Positions 7,038 to 8,008 of a DNA stretch of 8,008 bases are shown here, one piece after another. Source of the DNA: Chlorobiota bacterium (GTDB taxonomy: Bacteria; Bacteroidota; Bacteroidia; Bacteroidales; F082); NCBI GenBank assembly GCA_030619415.1, contig JAUXBM010000071.1:1-8008 (forward strand), read 5' to 3'. Under the pieces are notes generated by a model. That model saw only the letters and a list, made by a program, of their open reading frames with translations. It ran no database searches and was not told the origin of the DNA. A program made the translations under genes and the position numbers. The first letter of the stretch is position 1. Every line of letters begins with the position of its first letter.

Positions 7038-8008
7038 ATGAAAAAGAAAGAAAAAAATTGGATTATTATGAATATAACTACTCGAGTATTAATAGTCATA
7101 TGGATAACGGCCATATTTGCCGGCAGCCTGTATGCTGAGGAGTATAAATATGGAGGGACAAAGAAACAAGGAAGACACCTGAAGAAAACCGCAGCAGGTT
7201 GTGCCCCCGCATCTGCGTATGATTGGTTAGATGTCAACAATGTCAGGGCCAGGATCAATACCGGCGGCGACATGTGGTGGGACTTGCCAGGTGGTGTTGG
7301 AGCCAAGTATTTTATCCCAAAAGCGGGTACTGCTACTTCTATGTTCTCAGGCGCATTGTGGATTGGCGGGCTGGATATTAATAACCAGCTGAAATTGGCG
7401 GCTCAGCGCTATCGTCAGGTAGGAATCGATTACTGGACAGGGCCGTTAACCGTAACCGGAAGTGCATCTATCGATGAAGAAACCTGTGCTGAGTATGATC
7501 AGTTTTATAAAGTGACCAGGTTAATGATTGATGAGTTTCTTGGTCATACCGATCCGGAAACTGGGGCTTTTGTGCCAAGCGATGGTTACAGTATTCCGAG
7601 CGAAATCGAAAATTGGCCGGCTCACGGCGATGTATCCTTAGATCAGAGTTATTATTTGGCGCCGTTTTATGATAACAACGGTGATGGCGAGTATAACCCC
7701 GAAGATGGGGACTATCCTTATTATGACATAACGAATGAATTGTGCCATACCGATATTCAAACCATGGAGGAAGAATTTGAAGGCACAATTTCCGGTAGCA
7801 TACTTGCCGATCAGGTTATCAAAGGCGATCAGACACTTTGGTGGATATTCAACGACAGGGGTGACATTCATTCCGAAACCCAGGGATCTGCAATCGGAAT
7901 GGAAATAAGGGCACAGGCTTTTGCCTTTGCAACAAACGATGTGATCAACAACATGACATTTTACAGTTATGAAATTATAAACCGTTCCACATTTGAACTT
8001 ACACAAAC
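7038..8008 (+). CDS. Large secreted protein, probable T9SS-type cargo (5' part, partial)
   Basis: The frame runs open from the ATG at 7038 to the right edge, giving 323 complete codons. Residues 1-33 form a signal peptide: MKKKEK, a hydrophobic run to AGSLYA, then EEYK. The mature part is rich in Trp, Tyr and Gly, with the phrase ALWIGGLD and then LKLAAQRYR, YWTGPL and CAEYDQFYKV. I recall this arrangement from long Bacteroidota proteins annotated as T9SS C-terminal-target proteins. Residues 212-230 (DNNGDGEYNPEDGDYP and following) look like a calcium-binding Asp/Asn loop of the thrombospondin type 3 or dockerin kind. The T9SS sorting domain itself would lie at the C-terminus, outside the window, so export by T9SS is inference. 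The 23-bp gap after the receptor gene indicates co-transcription and suggests a surface or secreted partner of the receptor. Enzymatic activity cannot be assigned. Confidence 0.78.
   Translation, partial: MKKKEKNWIIMNITTRVLIVIWITAIFAGSLYAEEYKYGGTKKQGRHLKKTAAGCAPASAYDWLDVNNVRARINTGGDMWWDLPGGVGAKYFIPKAGTATSMFSGALWIGGLDINNQLKLAAQRYRQVGIDYWTGPLTVTGSASIDEETCAEYDQFYKVTRLMIDEFLGHTDPETGAFVPSDGYSIPSEIENWPAHGDVSLDQSYYLAPFYDNNGDGEYNPEDGDYPYYDITNELCHTDIQTMEEEFEGTISGSILADQVIKGDQTLWWIFNDRGDIHSETQGSAIGMEIRAQAFAFATNDVINNMTFYSYEIINRSTFELTQ

Noticed and set aside
7468..8006. Two minus-strand open frames (7468-7788 and 7638-8006)
   Set aside because: They lie opposite the long open + frame from 7038, which has a signal peptide, a ribosome binding site and coherent protein composition. 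The antisense translations look like shadow sequence.

Overview
The window comes from a Bacteroidota chromosome, most likely an environmental Bacteroidales/Marinilabiliales-type or related marine or sediment lineage. This is inferred from the gene families: a PorW/SprE-type type IX secretion (T9SS) protein, the Bacteroidota-style bactofilin–AtpZ–AtpI-like cluster, a very large TonB-dependent receptor with an N-terminal carboxypeptidase-regulatory-like domain, and a secreted protein of the kind usually exported by T9SS. Genus cannot be read from the sequence. All genes that can be supported lie on the + strand.

Layout. Positions 1-1200 hold the 3' part of a porW/sprE-like TPR gene, whose reading frame stays open through the left edge. 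It is followed within tens of bases by a bactofilin (1241-1636), an AtpZ-like protein (1639-1863, TTG start) and a four-helix membrane protein in the AtpI position (1882-2268). In many Bacteroidota this block runs straight into the F1Fo ATP synthase genes starting with atpB. Here it stops, and a 438-bp intergenic region (2269-2706) follows. That region carries a 131-bp MITE-like palindromic element (2371-2501) with 15-bp perfect terminal inverted repeats and a candidate 5-bp target duplication.

After the gap comes a small single-pass membrane protein with an acidic middle and a distinctive C-terminal motif (2707-3177). Next is a giant outer-membrane TonB-dependent receptor (3292-7014). Then, 23 bp downstream and behind an unusually purine-rich ribosome binding site, comes the 5' part of a large secreted protein (7038 to the right edge) with a signal peptide and a Ca-binding-like Asp/Asn-rich loop.

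Working together: the left block joins T9SS function (PorW), a cytoskeletal scaffold (bactofilin) and accessory proteins of ATP synthase assembly. The right block looks like a two-gene envelope operon, an outer-membrane receptor plus a secreted, probably surface-exposed partner. No SusD-like gene follows the receptor in the visible part. I did not find a clearly novel biological system. The points most worth checking are the broken atp synteny, the MITE-like element and the receptor/secreted-protein pair.
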